64,000 nucleotides of DNA from Kitasatospora herbaricolor (GTDB lineage: Bacteria; Actinomycetota; Actinomycetes; Streptomycetales; Streptomycetaceae), in the NCBI RefSeq assembly GCF_030813695.1, contig NZ_JAUSVA010000002.1, forward strand, positions 5,704,001-5,768,000, written 5' to 3'. Each line of letters begins with the position of its first letter. Position 1 is the first letter of the stretch. The notes beneath the pieces are model-generated. The model was not told the origin of the DNA, ran no database searches, and worked only from the letters and a program-made list of their open reading frames with translations. The position numbers and the translations under genes were made by a program. Positions 1 to 6,578 of the stretch are shown one piece after another.

Positions 1-684
1 GTCTCCTACTTCGCGCTGGCCGGCGAGACCCTGCCGGGGCGCCTCGACGGCGACGCCCGGCCGGCCGGGCTGCGCGAGGTGGGGGCGATGCTCTCCGACC
101 GCGACGCCGGGCTGCTGGTGCACGCGGTCGCGCTGGAGCACTGGCACCGCCTGCACAGCTTCTGCTCGCGCTGCGGGCACCCGACCGAGAAGGCCGGGGC
201 CGGCCACCTGCGGCGCTGCACGTCCTGCGCGGCCGAGCACTATCCGCGCACCGACCCGGCGGTGATCATGATGATCACCGACGAGCAGGACCGCTGCCTG
301 CTGGGCCGGCAGGCGATCTGGCCGGAGGGCCGCTGGTCGACCCTGGCCGGCTTCGTCGAGCCCGGTGAGTCGATCGAGGCGGCGGTCGCCCGCGAGGTCT
401 TCGAGGAGGCCGGCGTTCGGGTCGCCGAGGTCTCCTACGTGGCGAGCCAGCCCTGGCCGTTCCCGAGCAGCCTGATGCTGGGCTTCATGGGGCGGGCCGA
501 TCCGGGCGGCACCGCGATCACGGTGGACGGCGAGGAACTGGCCGAGGCGCGCTGGTTCTCCCGCGAGGAGCTGCGGGCCGGCATGGCGGCGGGGGAGATC
601 CTGCCCCCCTCCGGGATCTCGATCGCCCGGCACCTGGTCGAGCTCTGGTACGGCGAACCGCTGCCGGCGGCGGCCCGCTGGTAG
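1..684 (+). CDS. nudC: NADH pyrophosphatase NudC, 5'-truncated by window edge
   Basis: This Nudix hydrolase of the NudC type cleaves NAD(H) and related dinucleotides; family members also act on NAD-capped RNA. The frame is open from base 1, so the N-terminal part lies outside the window. A four-cysteine zinc ribbon is visible (FCSRCG, then CTSC), followed by the conserved YPRTDPAVI stretch. The Nudix box comes next (GFVEPGESIEAAVAREV, then FEEAG). Ribbon followed by Nudix box is the diagnostic NudC order. The stop is followed by about 370 bases without a gene. The family call is firm; the substrate is inferred. Confidence 0.9.
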   Translation, partial: VSYFALAGETLPGRLDGDARPAGLREVGAMLSDRDAGLLVHAVALEHWHRLHSFCSRCGHPTEKAGAGHLRRCTSCAAEHYPRTDPAVIMMITDEQDRCLLGRQAIWPEGRWSTLAGFVEPGESIEAAVAREVFEEAGVRVAEVSYVASQPWPFPSSLMLGFMGRADPGGTAITVDGEELAEARWFSREELRAGMAAGEILPPSGISIARHLVELWYGEPLPAAARW

Positions 685-1057
685 GGGCGGCCCGCCGGGA
701 GCGGCGGCGGAATCGCGCCTTCGGTTGTCCACGAAGGGGCGTGTGATCGAAATTAGGGGCGCGAGGCTATCGGCCGAGCGCCCCTATTTCCTGCCTGTTT
801 TCCCGGCCGGTCGGACGGGGCCGCGACCGGCCGGCGCCCGCGGGGGAGTACCGCACTGGTCACCGCCCCGCCCCCGGGCCCCCGCCCGGGCCGGGCGGGG
901 CACCGGCAACGACCTCGCAATCGCCCCGGCGGCCTCGCGAAAGCGGCCCGTCCGGTTCTGCCCGGCCCGCTCCCGGGCAATCAGGGAATCCGCCGGATCG
1001 GCCGGTTCCGGCGGGTTCGGCTGAAATCGGCGAAGCCCGATCGCTACATTCACTCGG
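685..1057. other. Intergenic region, no gene seen
   Basis: This GC-rich spacer lies between nudC and the gntR-type gene. Around 870-900 there is a C/G-rich stretch able to fold (CCCCCGGGC facing GCCCGGGC), which could serve as a weak terminator for nudC. A TTGTCCACG sequence resembling a DnaA box lies near 724. I see no clear promoter or small ORF with a ribosome binding site. Confidence 0.4.
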
Positions 1058-1927
1058 GTGACAATCCCACGGGGCAGTGCCCAATCCCCCAAGTACCAGA
1101 GGCTCGCGGCGGACCTGCGCCGCCGGATCGCCGCCGGCGAGTTCACCGCCGACGACCCGCTCCCGGTCGAGGGCGAGCTGGAGAAGCAGTACGGGGTGGC
1201 CCGCAACACCGTCCGGCTGGCGGTGGACGTGCTGGTCAACGAGGGCCGGCTGGTCCGGCTCCAGGGCAAGGGCACCTACCTGCGGGAGCACCCCGTACTG
1301 GACCACCGCGCCTACGGGCCCAGCCTGCTGCCCGGGCAGCGGGACTGCCTGGCCGCGCCCACCGACATCTACACGAAAGAGGCCGCCGAGGCAGGCCGGG
1401 AGTTGACGTCCGACTTCGAGATGCTGATCGTCCGGGCCCGGGTGGACATCGCGGAGCGGCTCGGCCTGCGGCCCGGTGAGGCGATCGTGGTGCGCCGCCA
1501 GCTGCGGATGCTGGACCGCGAGCCCTACTCCATCGAGGAGAGCCACTACCGCGCCGGGCTGGCCGCCGGCACCCCGCTGATGGAACCCGACCAGGTCGAG
1601 GGCGGGGACGAGGCGGTGCTCGCCGCGCTCGGCCGCACCGAGATCGGCGCGGTGGACCACATGGTCGCGCGGATGCCCGGGCCCGAGGAGGCGCAGTGGT
1701 TCCAGGGCGGGCCGGGGGTGCCGCTGGTGGTGCAGACCCGGGTCACCTACGACCGGCGCGGACCGGTCCGGGTGATCGAGACCCGCTACTCGGCGGACCG
1801 CTGCCGGTTGGTCTACGGCATCGGCGACCTCGGGGCGCGGACCACCCTGCCCGCACCGGCCACGCCGGTGGACACCGCCCGGACGGAGCTGCGGGCGGCC
1901 GACGGCGTGCGGGCGGACGTGTCCTGA
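1058..1927 (+). CDS. GntR/HutC-family transcriptional regulator
   Basis: This is a DNA-binding repressor-type regulator of 289 residues. An N-terminal winged helix (about residues 10-80) carries the GntR pattern PKYQRLAADLRRRI, then VARNTVRLAVDVLVNEGRL, then QGKGTYL. The C-terminal half (about 110-265) resembles a UTRA effector domain, with IVVRRQLRMLDREPY and a final RYSADRCRLVY segment. It starts with GTG. No metabolic gene adjoins it, so neither ligand nor targets can be inferred. The HutC subfamily call rests on length and the UTRA-like half. Confidence 0.85.
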   Translation: MTIPRGSAQSPKYQRLAADLRRRIAAGEFTADDPLPVEGELEKQYGVARNTVRLAVDVLVNEGRLVRLQGKGTYLREHPVLDHRAYGPSLLPGQRDCLAAPTDIYTKEAAEAGRELTSDFEMLIVRARVDIAERLGLRPGEAIVVRRQLRMLDREPYSIEESHYRAGLAAGTPLMEPDQVEGGDEAVLAALGRTEIGAVDHMVARMPGPEEAQWFQGGPGVPLVVQTRVTYDRRGPVRVIETRYSADRCRLVYGIGDLGARTTLPAPATPVDTARTELRAADGVRADVS

Positions 1928-1970
1928 CCCGGCCCGCCGCAGGTCGGCGCCCGCCGTCGGCGGGGCCGGT

Positions 1971-2015
1971 GCGGGAAGTGCCGGGGCGGGAAGTGCCGGG
2001 GCGGGAAGTGCCGGG
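1971..2015. repeat. Three perfect 15-bp tandem repeats
   Basis: Three head-to-tail copies of GCGGGAAGTGCCGGG occupy 1971-1985, 1986-2000 and 2001-2015. The third copy forms part of the left arm of the adjacent terminator hairpin. Confidence 0.9.
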
Positions 2016-2050
2016 GCCCGCGGTCCAGGACCGCGGGCCCCGGCACTTCC
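2004..2050. terminator. Bidirectional terminator hairpin between gntR-type gene and mycoredoxin
   Basis: A perfect 23-bp inverted repeat (2004-2026 against 2028-2050) leaves a one-base nominal loop. It sits between two convergent genes. No U-tract follows, as is common for terminators in this GC range. Confidence 0.8.
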
Positions 2051-2060
2051 GGGGTGCGGA

Positions 2061-2318
2061 TCAGCCCGCCAGCGCGGCCTGGACCTGACGCAGGCTCGGG
2101 TTGGTCATCACGATCTGCTCGCCACCGCCGGCCGGGGTCACCAGCACCGTCGGCACCACCTGGTTGCCGTTGTTCACCGACTCGACGAAGGTCGCCGACG
2201 CCGGGTCCTCCTCGATGTTGATCTCGGTGTAGCCGATCCCCTCGCGCTGCAGCTGGCCCTTGAGCCGGGTGCAGTACCCGCACCAGGTCGTGCTGTACAT
2301 CGTGACGCTGCCGGACAT
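2061..2318 (-). CDS. mrx1: Mycoredoxin-like glutaredoxin
   Basis: This small cytoplasmic thioredoxin-fold protein of 85 residues probably reduces mycothiol-mixed disulfides. It has the MYSTTWCGYC active site near the N-terminus (CGYC is the mycoredoxin signature) and the cis-proline segment VVPTVLV. The ORF is open further upstream, but I place the start at 2318 because GAAGGAG lies 8-9 bases before this ATG. The promoter upstream matches the sigma-R consensus, placing the gene in the thiol-oxidative-stress response. It is convergent with the gntR-type gene and divergent from uvrD2. Confidence 0.9.
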   Translation of the reverse strand: MSGSVTMYSTTWCGYCTRLKGQLQREGIGYTEINIEEDPASATFVESVNNGNQVVPTVLVTPAGGGEQIVMTNPSLRQVQAALAG

Positions 2319-2361
2319 CGGTGGGGTCTCCTTCGGGAGGGGGCGTGCGGTCTTCGGGATG

Positions 2362-2387
2362 AACGCACGGAACGACTCGGTCATTCC
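2362..2387 (-). promoter_or_regulatory. Sigma-R promoter of the mycoredoxin gene
   Basis: Read on the minus strand, GGAAT (2387-2383) is separated by exactly 18 bases from GTT (2364-2362). This is the established sigma-R consensus GGAAT-N18-GTT. Transcription would start about 7 bases further on, leaving a leader of roughly 35-40 bases before the ATG at 2318. The sigR gene itself lies in this window at about 36.9 kb. Confidence 0.8.
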
Positions 2388-2457
2388 GTGTGCGCCGGGC
2401 GTGACCGCGAGTACGCGCGCCGGGTGGCGAAGGGATCATCCTCCGGTCGTACCGGGT

Positions 2458-2473
2458 CTGTGGACAACTTTCC
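2458..2473. promoter_or_regulatory. DnaA-box-like motif in the mrx1/uvrD2 divergent region
   Basis: CTGTGGACAACTTTCC contains TGTGGACAA, the complement of the Streptomyces DnaA-box consensus TTGTCCACA. A 15/16 identical copy occurs at 9473-9488. The role is unknown; it could be a DnaA or other regulator site. Confidence 0.35.
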
Positions 2474-2563
2474 GCCGCTGTCACCCCGTCCTGCCAGGAT
2501 GTCCGCACCGGCCGCACCCGCGACCCGGTCGTTCGCCCCCGCCGGGCTGAGAGGATGGACTGC

Positions 2564-4813
2564 ATGCAGGAAGACCTCTTGAGCGGCAGCCCGTACGACG
2601 ACGACCGCCCGGCCCCCGTCGGCGCCGACGCGGTGCTGGCCGGGCTCGACCCGGAGCAGCGGGCCGTCGCCACCGCCCTGCACGGCCCGGTCTGCGTGCT
2701 GGCCGGCGCCGGTACGGGCAAGACGCGGGCCATCACCCACCGGATCGCCTACGGCGTGCGCAGCGGCGTCTACCAGCCGCAGCAGGTGCTCGCGGTCACC
2801 TTCACCGCCCGGGCCGCCGGCGAGATGCGCGGCCGGCTGCGCGAGCTCGGCGCCGAGGGCGTCCAGGCCCGGACCTTCCACTCCGCCGCGCTGCGCCAGC
2901 TCCAGTACTTCTGGCCGCGCGCGGTCGGCGGCGAGGTGCCCCGGCTGCTGGAGCGCAAGGTCCAGCTGGTCGCCGAGGCGGCCGGGCGCTGCGGCCTGCG
3001 GGTCCAGCGCACCGAGCTGCGCGACCTCACCGGCGAGATCGAGTGGGCCAAGGTCACCCAGATCGTCCCCGACGACTACGCGGCCGCCGTCCTCAAGGCC
3101 GGCCGCGAGGCCCCGCGCGACCCGGCCGAGATCGCCCGGGTCTACGCCACCTACGAGCAGACCAAGCGCGACCGCGCGGTGATCGACTTCGAGGACGTCC
3201 TGCTGCTGACCGCCGCGATCCTGGAGGACCGCCCGGAGATCGCCGACCGGGTGCGCGCCCAGTACCGGCACTTCACGGTCGACGAGTACCAGGACGTCTC
3301 CCCGCTCCAGCAGCGCCTGCTCGACCAGTGGACCGGCCCGGGCGCCAGCCTCTGCGTGGTCGGCGACGCCAGCCAGACCATCTACTCCTTCACCGGTGCC
3401 ACTCCCGACTACCTGCTGAACTTCCGCACCCGCCACCCCGAGGCCACGGTGGTGAAGCTGGTCCGCGACTACCGCTCCACCCCGCAGGTGGTGCACCTCG
3501 CCAACGGCCTGCTGGCCCAGGCCAGGGGCCAGGCCGCCCAGCACCGGCTGGAGCTGGTCTCGCAGCGCGAGGCCGGCCCGGAGCCGGTCTACGTTGAGTA
3601 CGCGGACGAGCCCACCGAGGCGGAGAGCACCGCGCACCGGATCAAGGACCTGCTGGCCCTGCCCGCCGAGCGCGGCGGCTGCCGGGCCAGCGAGATCGCG
3701 GTGCTGTTCCGCACCAACGGCATGTCCGAGGTCTACGAGCAGGCGCTCGCCGACCTCGGCATCTCCTACCAGCTGAAGGGCGCCGAGCGGTTCTTCGAGC
3801 GGCCCGAGGTCCGGGAGGCCGGGGTGCTGCTCAAGGGCGCCGCCCGGGCCGGTTCGGACCCGCTGACCGCCGACGCCCCCGACCTGGCCTCCCAGGTCCG
3901 CGCGGTGCTGGCCACCCGGGGCTTCACGGCGACCCCGCCGGGCGGCTCCGGCGCGGTCCGCGAGCGCTGGGAGTCGCTGGCCGCGCTGGTCCGGCTGGCC
4001 GAGGAGTTCGAGGCGGCCCGGCACAAGGCCGGCGAGAGCGGCGACCTGAGCGCCTACGTGGCCGAGCTGGACGCCCGGGCGGCCGCCCAGCACGCCCCGG
4101 CGGTCGAAGGGGTCACGCTGGCCTCGCTGCACGCCGCCAAGGGCCTGGAGTGGGACGCCGTCTTCCTGGTCGGCCTCACCGAGGGCACCATGCCGATCAT
4201 CTACGCCAAGACCGACGAGCAGGTGGAGGAGGAGCGCCGGCTGCTCTACGTGGGGGTCACCCGGGCCCGGCGCAACCTCTCCCTCTCCTGGTCGCTCTCC
4301 CGCTCCCCGGGAGGCCGGGCCAGTCGCAAGCCCACCCGCTTCCTGGACGGGCTGCGCCCGGGCTCCGGCGCGCCCGGCTCGCGCTCCGGCGCCCGGGGCG
4401 GGCGGGGCGGCGTCGAGTTCGGCGAGGGGCGCCCGGCGGCCCGCAAGGCGCGCGGCCCGGTCAAGTGCCGCGTCTGCGACCGCACCCTGACCGAGGCCGT
4501 CGAGCGCAAGCTGCGCCGCTGCGAGAGCTGCCCGTCCTCGATGGACGAGGCGCTGTTCGAGCGACTGCGCGAATGGCGGGCCGGTCAGGCGAAGAAGCAG
4601 GGCGCGCCGGCCTACGTGGTCTTCACCGACGCCACCCTGATGGCGATCGCCGAGGACGTGCCGGCCAACGAGCGCGAGCTGGCCGTCATCTCGGGTGTGG
4701 GCGCCATGAAGCTGGACAAGTACGGGGCCGCCGTGCTCTCGTTGTGTGCGGGGGAAGAGCCCGAGGCAGACTCGGAAGAGGCTCCGGACGACACGTCGGA
4801 CGAGCCGGCCTGA
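2564..4813 (+). CDS. uvrD2: ATP-dependent DNA helicase UvrD2
   Basis: This superfamily-1A helicase of 749 residues acts in DNA repair. Walker A is VLAGAGTGKTRAITH near residue 45. Motif II reads VDEYQDVSP, and motifs III-VI include VVGDASQTIYSFTGA, ASLHAAKGLEWDAVFL and LLYVGVTRARR. After the motor a four-cysteine module follows (CRVCDRTL, then CESC). A C-terminal HRDC-like domain then begins at AYVVFTDATLMAIAEDVP. That layout, motor plus Cys4 plus HRDC, is typical of actinobacterial UvrD2. An ATG at 2555 is also in frame, but AGAGGA is correctly spaced for 2564. It is followed directly by the wblC regulatory region. Confidence 0.92.
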   Translation: MQEDLLSGSPYDDDRPAPVGADAVLAGLDPEQRAVATALHGPVCVLAGAGTGKTRAITHRIAYGVRSGVYQPQQVLAVTFTARAAGEMRGRLRELGAEGVQARTFHSAALRQLQYFWPRAVGGEVPRLLERKVQLVAEAAGRCGLRVQRTELRDLTGEIEWAKVTQIVPDDYAAAVLKAGREAPRDPAEIARVYATYEQTKRDRAVIDFEDVLLLTAAILEDRPEIADRVRAQYRHFTVDEYQDVSPLQQRLLDQWTGPGASLCVVGDASQTIYSFTGATPDYLLNFRTRHPEATVVKLVRDYRSTPQVVHLANGLLAQARGQAAQHRLELVSQREAGPEPVYVEYADEPTEAESTAHRIKDLLALPAERGGCRASEIAVLFRTNGMSEVYEQALADLGISYQLKGAERFFERPEVREAGVLLKGAARAGSDPLTADAPDLASQVRAVLATRGFTATPPGGSGAVRERWESLAALVRLAEEFEAARHKAGESGDLSAYVAELDARAAAQHAPAVEGVTLASLHAAKGLEWDAVFLVGLTEGTMPIIYAKTDEQVEEERRLLYVGVTRARRNLSLSWSLSRSPGGRASRKPTRFLDGLRPGSGAPGSRSGARGGRGGVEFGEGRPAARKARGPVKCRVCDRTLTEAVERKLRRCESCPSSMDEALFERLREWRAGQAKKQGAPAYVVFTDATLMAIAEDVPANERELAVISGVGAMKLDKYGAAVLSLCAGEEPEADSEEAPDDTSDEPA

Positions 4814-4844
4814 GCCACTCGCGGCGGGCACTTCGAAACTCGCC

Positions 4845-4885
4845 GGAAAAATAGTTTGCGCGCCGTGCATGGAGCGCAATAGCCT
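4845..4885 (+). promoter_or_regulatory. Putative WblC-autoregulated promoter of the wblC leader
   Basis: An AT-rich block GGAAAAATAG (4845-4854), striking in this GC-rich context, abuts a -35-like TTGCGC (4856-4861). The -10-like TAGCCT lies 18 bases downstream (4880-4885). AT-rich DNA just upstream of the -35 is the known target arrangement for WhiB7/WblC acting with the vegetative sigma factor. Transcription would begin near 4892 and give a leader of about 800 bases before wblC. The hexamer assignment is inferred. Confidence 0.6.
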
Positions 4886-5077
4886 GCCGGAGCGGTCAAG
4901 GGGACGAGATCGCAAGCCGTACGGGGTCACTCCTGAAACGGCCTTCCCCTGCGTGTCGTGCGTATCACAACGCGCGACCACGAGCCTGACCGAGAAGAAG
5001 CTTCACCGAGACAGACATCCGAACAGCCGGAGCCCGGGGGACTGGGCACCGCGAGACGCCGAGAGGAGGCGAAGACA

Positions 5078-5524
5078 GTGGAAACCAAGACGATGATCAC
5101 CAAACTGACTGGCCAGACCGTCGCCGCTACCTCCCTGTGCGTTGCCCCCGAGCGGGCGCTTGTCGCCCTGCTTGCCGCGGCCGGTCTGGGTCTCGACACC
5201 ACCGTTGTCTCCGTCGTGCCCGTTGTCAGTGCCCTTGGGAACACTGGCGGCAGCACGGGAGCCGGCGCCGTCGAGACGGGTCTGTCCCGTGACTGGGCGA
5301 CGGACGCCATGTCCCGCGATCTGCGTGACGAGCGACCGATCCAGGCACCGAAGGCAGCAGTAGCAGTCGCCAAGCATGGCGACTATGCGCAGGTCATCGG
5401 TGCCGGAATCACCCAGAAGCAGAACGAGCAGCTGATCAACCAGGCCAAGGCCGCCTTTATCGGCGCCTCGGTCATCCGGAGCAGGGCCTTCCGCGGGCCT
5501 GAACCCTGGAGAGAACGCACCTGA
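5078..5524 (+). CDS. Upstream ORF in the wblC leader (attenuation uORF candidate)
   Basis: This 148-codon ORF starts with GTG preceded by an excellent AGGAGG at an 8-base spacing. I recognise no domain. It is Ala/Val/Gly-rich in the first half (ERALVALLAAAGLGLD) and charged at the end (PEPWRERT). Its stop lies 25 bases before an intrinsic terminator, and its last 12 codons coincide with the left arm of a predicted antiterminator. Translation to the stop would therefore disrupt the antiterminator. Leader ORFs regulating whiB7/wblC are known in actinomycetes; the length and exact start of this one are inferred. It could also make a functional protein. Confidence 0.6.
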   Translation: METKTMITKLTGQTVAATSLCVAPERALVALLAAAGLGLDTTVVSVVPVVSALGNTGGSTGAGAVETGLSRDWATDAMSRDLRDERPIQAPKAAVAVAKHGDYAQVIGAGITQKQNEQLINQAKAAFIGASVIRSRAFRGPEPWRERT

Positions 5525-5560
5525 GTCAGCATCAGGTCGGCACCCTCCAGGGCCGCGGAA
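5489..5560 (+). promoter_or_regulatory. Predicted antiterminator of the wblC leader
   Basis: TTCCGCGG (5489-5496) and CCCTGGAG (5504-5511) are together the exact complement of CTCCAGGGCCGCGGAA (5545-5560). They form 16 pairs with a 7-base bulge (5497-5503). The right arm contains the left arm of the terminator at 5549-5584, so the two structures exclude each other. The left arm lies inside the last codons of the upstream ORF. Confidence 0.7.
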
Positions 5561-5595
5561 CCCGTACACCGGGATCCGCGGCCCTTCTGTTTTGT
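5549..5595 (+). terminator. Intrinsic terminator (attenuator) in the wblC leader
   Basis: GGGCCGCGGA (5550-5559) pairs with TCCGCGGCCC (5575-5584), and CCCG pairs with CGGG inside after an A-A mismatch. TTCTGTTTTGT (5585-5595) then follows. It is one of the few U-rich terminators in the window and lies 98 bases before the wblC start, so it would cut off wblC transcription when formed. Confidence 0.85.
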
Positions 5596-5692
5596 CCGGT
5601 ACGTAAGACCACCCAGGCCCTCCGGGGCCTCCGGTTCGGCCCCACCAGCCAGCTGAACCGGACCCACTGAAAAGACGAGGAAGACGCCCACA

Positions 5693-6061
5693 GTGTCCAC
5701 GGTCATCACACCGCCCCTCCCGTCCGTACCGACGACAGACCAGATCACCAAGGCCGACCAGGCCGACCCCCCGGAGGTATCTCTCATGCAGCTCACCGCG
5801 ATCGACGACGCCGAGGCCCTGGGCCTTCCCATCCCGTGCCGCGCCTTCGACCCGGAGGTCTTCTTCGCCGAGACCCCGGCGGACGTCGAGTACGCGAAGT
5901 CCCTCTGTGGGGCCTGCCCGGTCAAGGAGGCCTGCCTGGCCGGTGCGCTGGAGCGGCGTGAGCCGTGGGGCGTCTGGGGTGGCGAGCTCTTCGTCCAGGG
6001 CGTCGTCGTCGCCCGCAAGCGTCCCCGGGGCCGTCCGCGCAAGACCGAGGCCGTCGCGTGA
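5693..6061 (+). CDS. wblC: WhiB-family antibiotic-resistance regulator WblC (WhiB7)
   Basis: This iron-sulfur transcription factor activates intrinsic resistance to translation inhibitors and its own gene. The four cysteines appear as IPCRAFD, then LCGACPVKEAC (C-x2-C-x5-C). The GVWGGELF turn comes next. The C-terminal AT-hook RGRPRK distinguishes WblC/WhiB7 from other Wbl proteins. I take the GTG at 5693 (GAGGAAG upstream), giving 122 residues. The in-frame ATG at 5786, with GGAGGT before it, is a real alternative. It lies downstream of the attenuator and overlaps the next gene by four bases. Confidence 0.93.
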   Translation: MSTVITPPLPSVPTTDQITKADQADPPEVSLMQLTAIDDAEALGLPIPCRAFDPEVFFAETPADVEYAKSLCGACPVKEACLAGALERREPWGVWGGELFVQGVVVARKRPRGRPRKTEAVA

Positions 6062-6456
6062 ACCCCGCGCTCGGTGCCGACGCCGTCCGCCGGGGAGAGC
6101 AGCCCCCGCTGGACAGTGCCCTGCGCCACTCCGTACGCCTCGCCGCCGCCAAGGCGGACGCAGCCCGCAGCATCCCCTTTCCGAGCACGCACCACGAGCA
6201 GGACCACCACATGACCGCCGCCGCCGTCGATCCCACCGTCCGCGCAGAGCAGACCACCGAACTTCAGATCCAGAACAGGACCCTTGAGATGCAACTCCTC
6301 CACGAATCCCTGGCTCGCGCCCATATGCAGGACCGCCTGCAGGAGGCCGAGCACGAACGCCTCGGCCTACGGGTCGTCAGGGCCCAGAAGCTCATGCGGA
6401 AGGCCGAGCGGGCCTCCCTGCGGGCCCGCAAGGCGATCGCCCTCGCGGTGATGTAA
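6058..6456 (+). CDS. Hypothetical coiled-coil protein coupled to wblC
   Basis: The start codon GTG overlaps the wblC stop (GTGA), which suggests translational coupling. The 132-residue product has a disordered, Ala/Arg-rich first half and a charged helical second half (from about residue 60) with heptad-like leucines and glutamates. I recognise no family. An orthologue directly after wblC would suggest it belongs to the antibiotic-stress response. Terminators follow at once. Confidence 0.65.
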   Translation: MNPALGADAVRRGEQPPLDSALRHSVRLAAAKADAARSIPFPSTHHEQDHHMTAAAVDPTVRAEQTTELQIQNRTLEMQLLHESLARAHMQDRLQEAEHERLGLRVVRAQKLMRKAERASLRARKAIALAVM

Positions 6457-6466
6457 TCCGCAGCCC

Positions 6467-6491
6467 CCGGAGCCCGTGCGACGGGCTCCGG
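6467..6491 (+). terminator. Terminator after the wblC operon
   Basis: CCGGAGCCCGT (6467-6477) and ACGGGCTCCGG (6481-6491) form an 11-bp stem with a GCG loop just after the stop of the wblC-coupled gene. Confidence 0.75.
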
Positions 6492-6510
6492 CGTTCACCC
6501 CCGTCGTGCC

Positions 6511-6545
6511 GATGGCCGCTCCCCCGAACCGGGGGAGCGGCCATC
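6511..6545. terminator. Second, bidirectional terminator between convergent genes
   Basis: A perfect 15-bp inverted repeat (6511-6525 against 6531-6545) has the loop GAACC. It would also stop transcription from the convergent ABC1-kinase gene. Confidence 0.75.
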
Positions 6546-6578
6546 GCCGTGCGCCCGGCCACCGGGCCGGACGCTGGG

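Noticed and set aside
2381..4981. Minus-strand open frame of 866 codons across uvrD2
   Set aside because: It is the shadow of the helicase gene, with low-complexity Gly/Ala/Arg/His composition and no domain.
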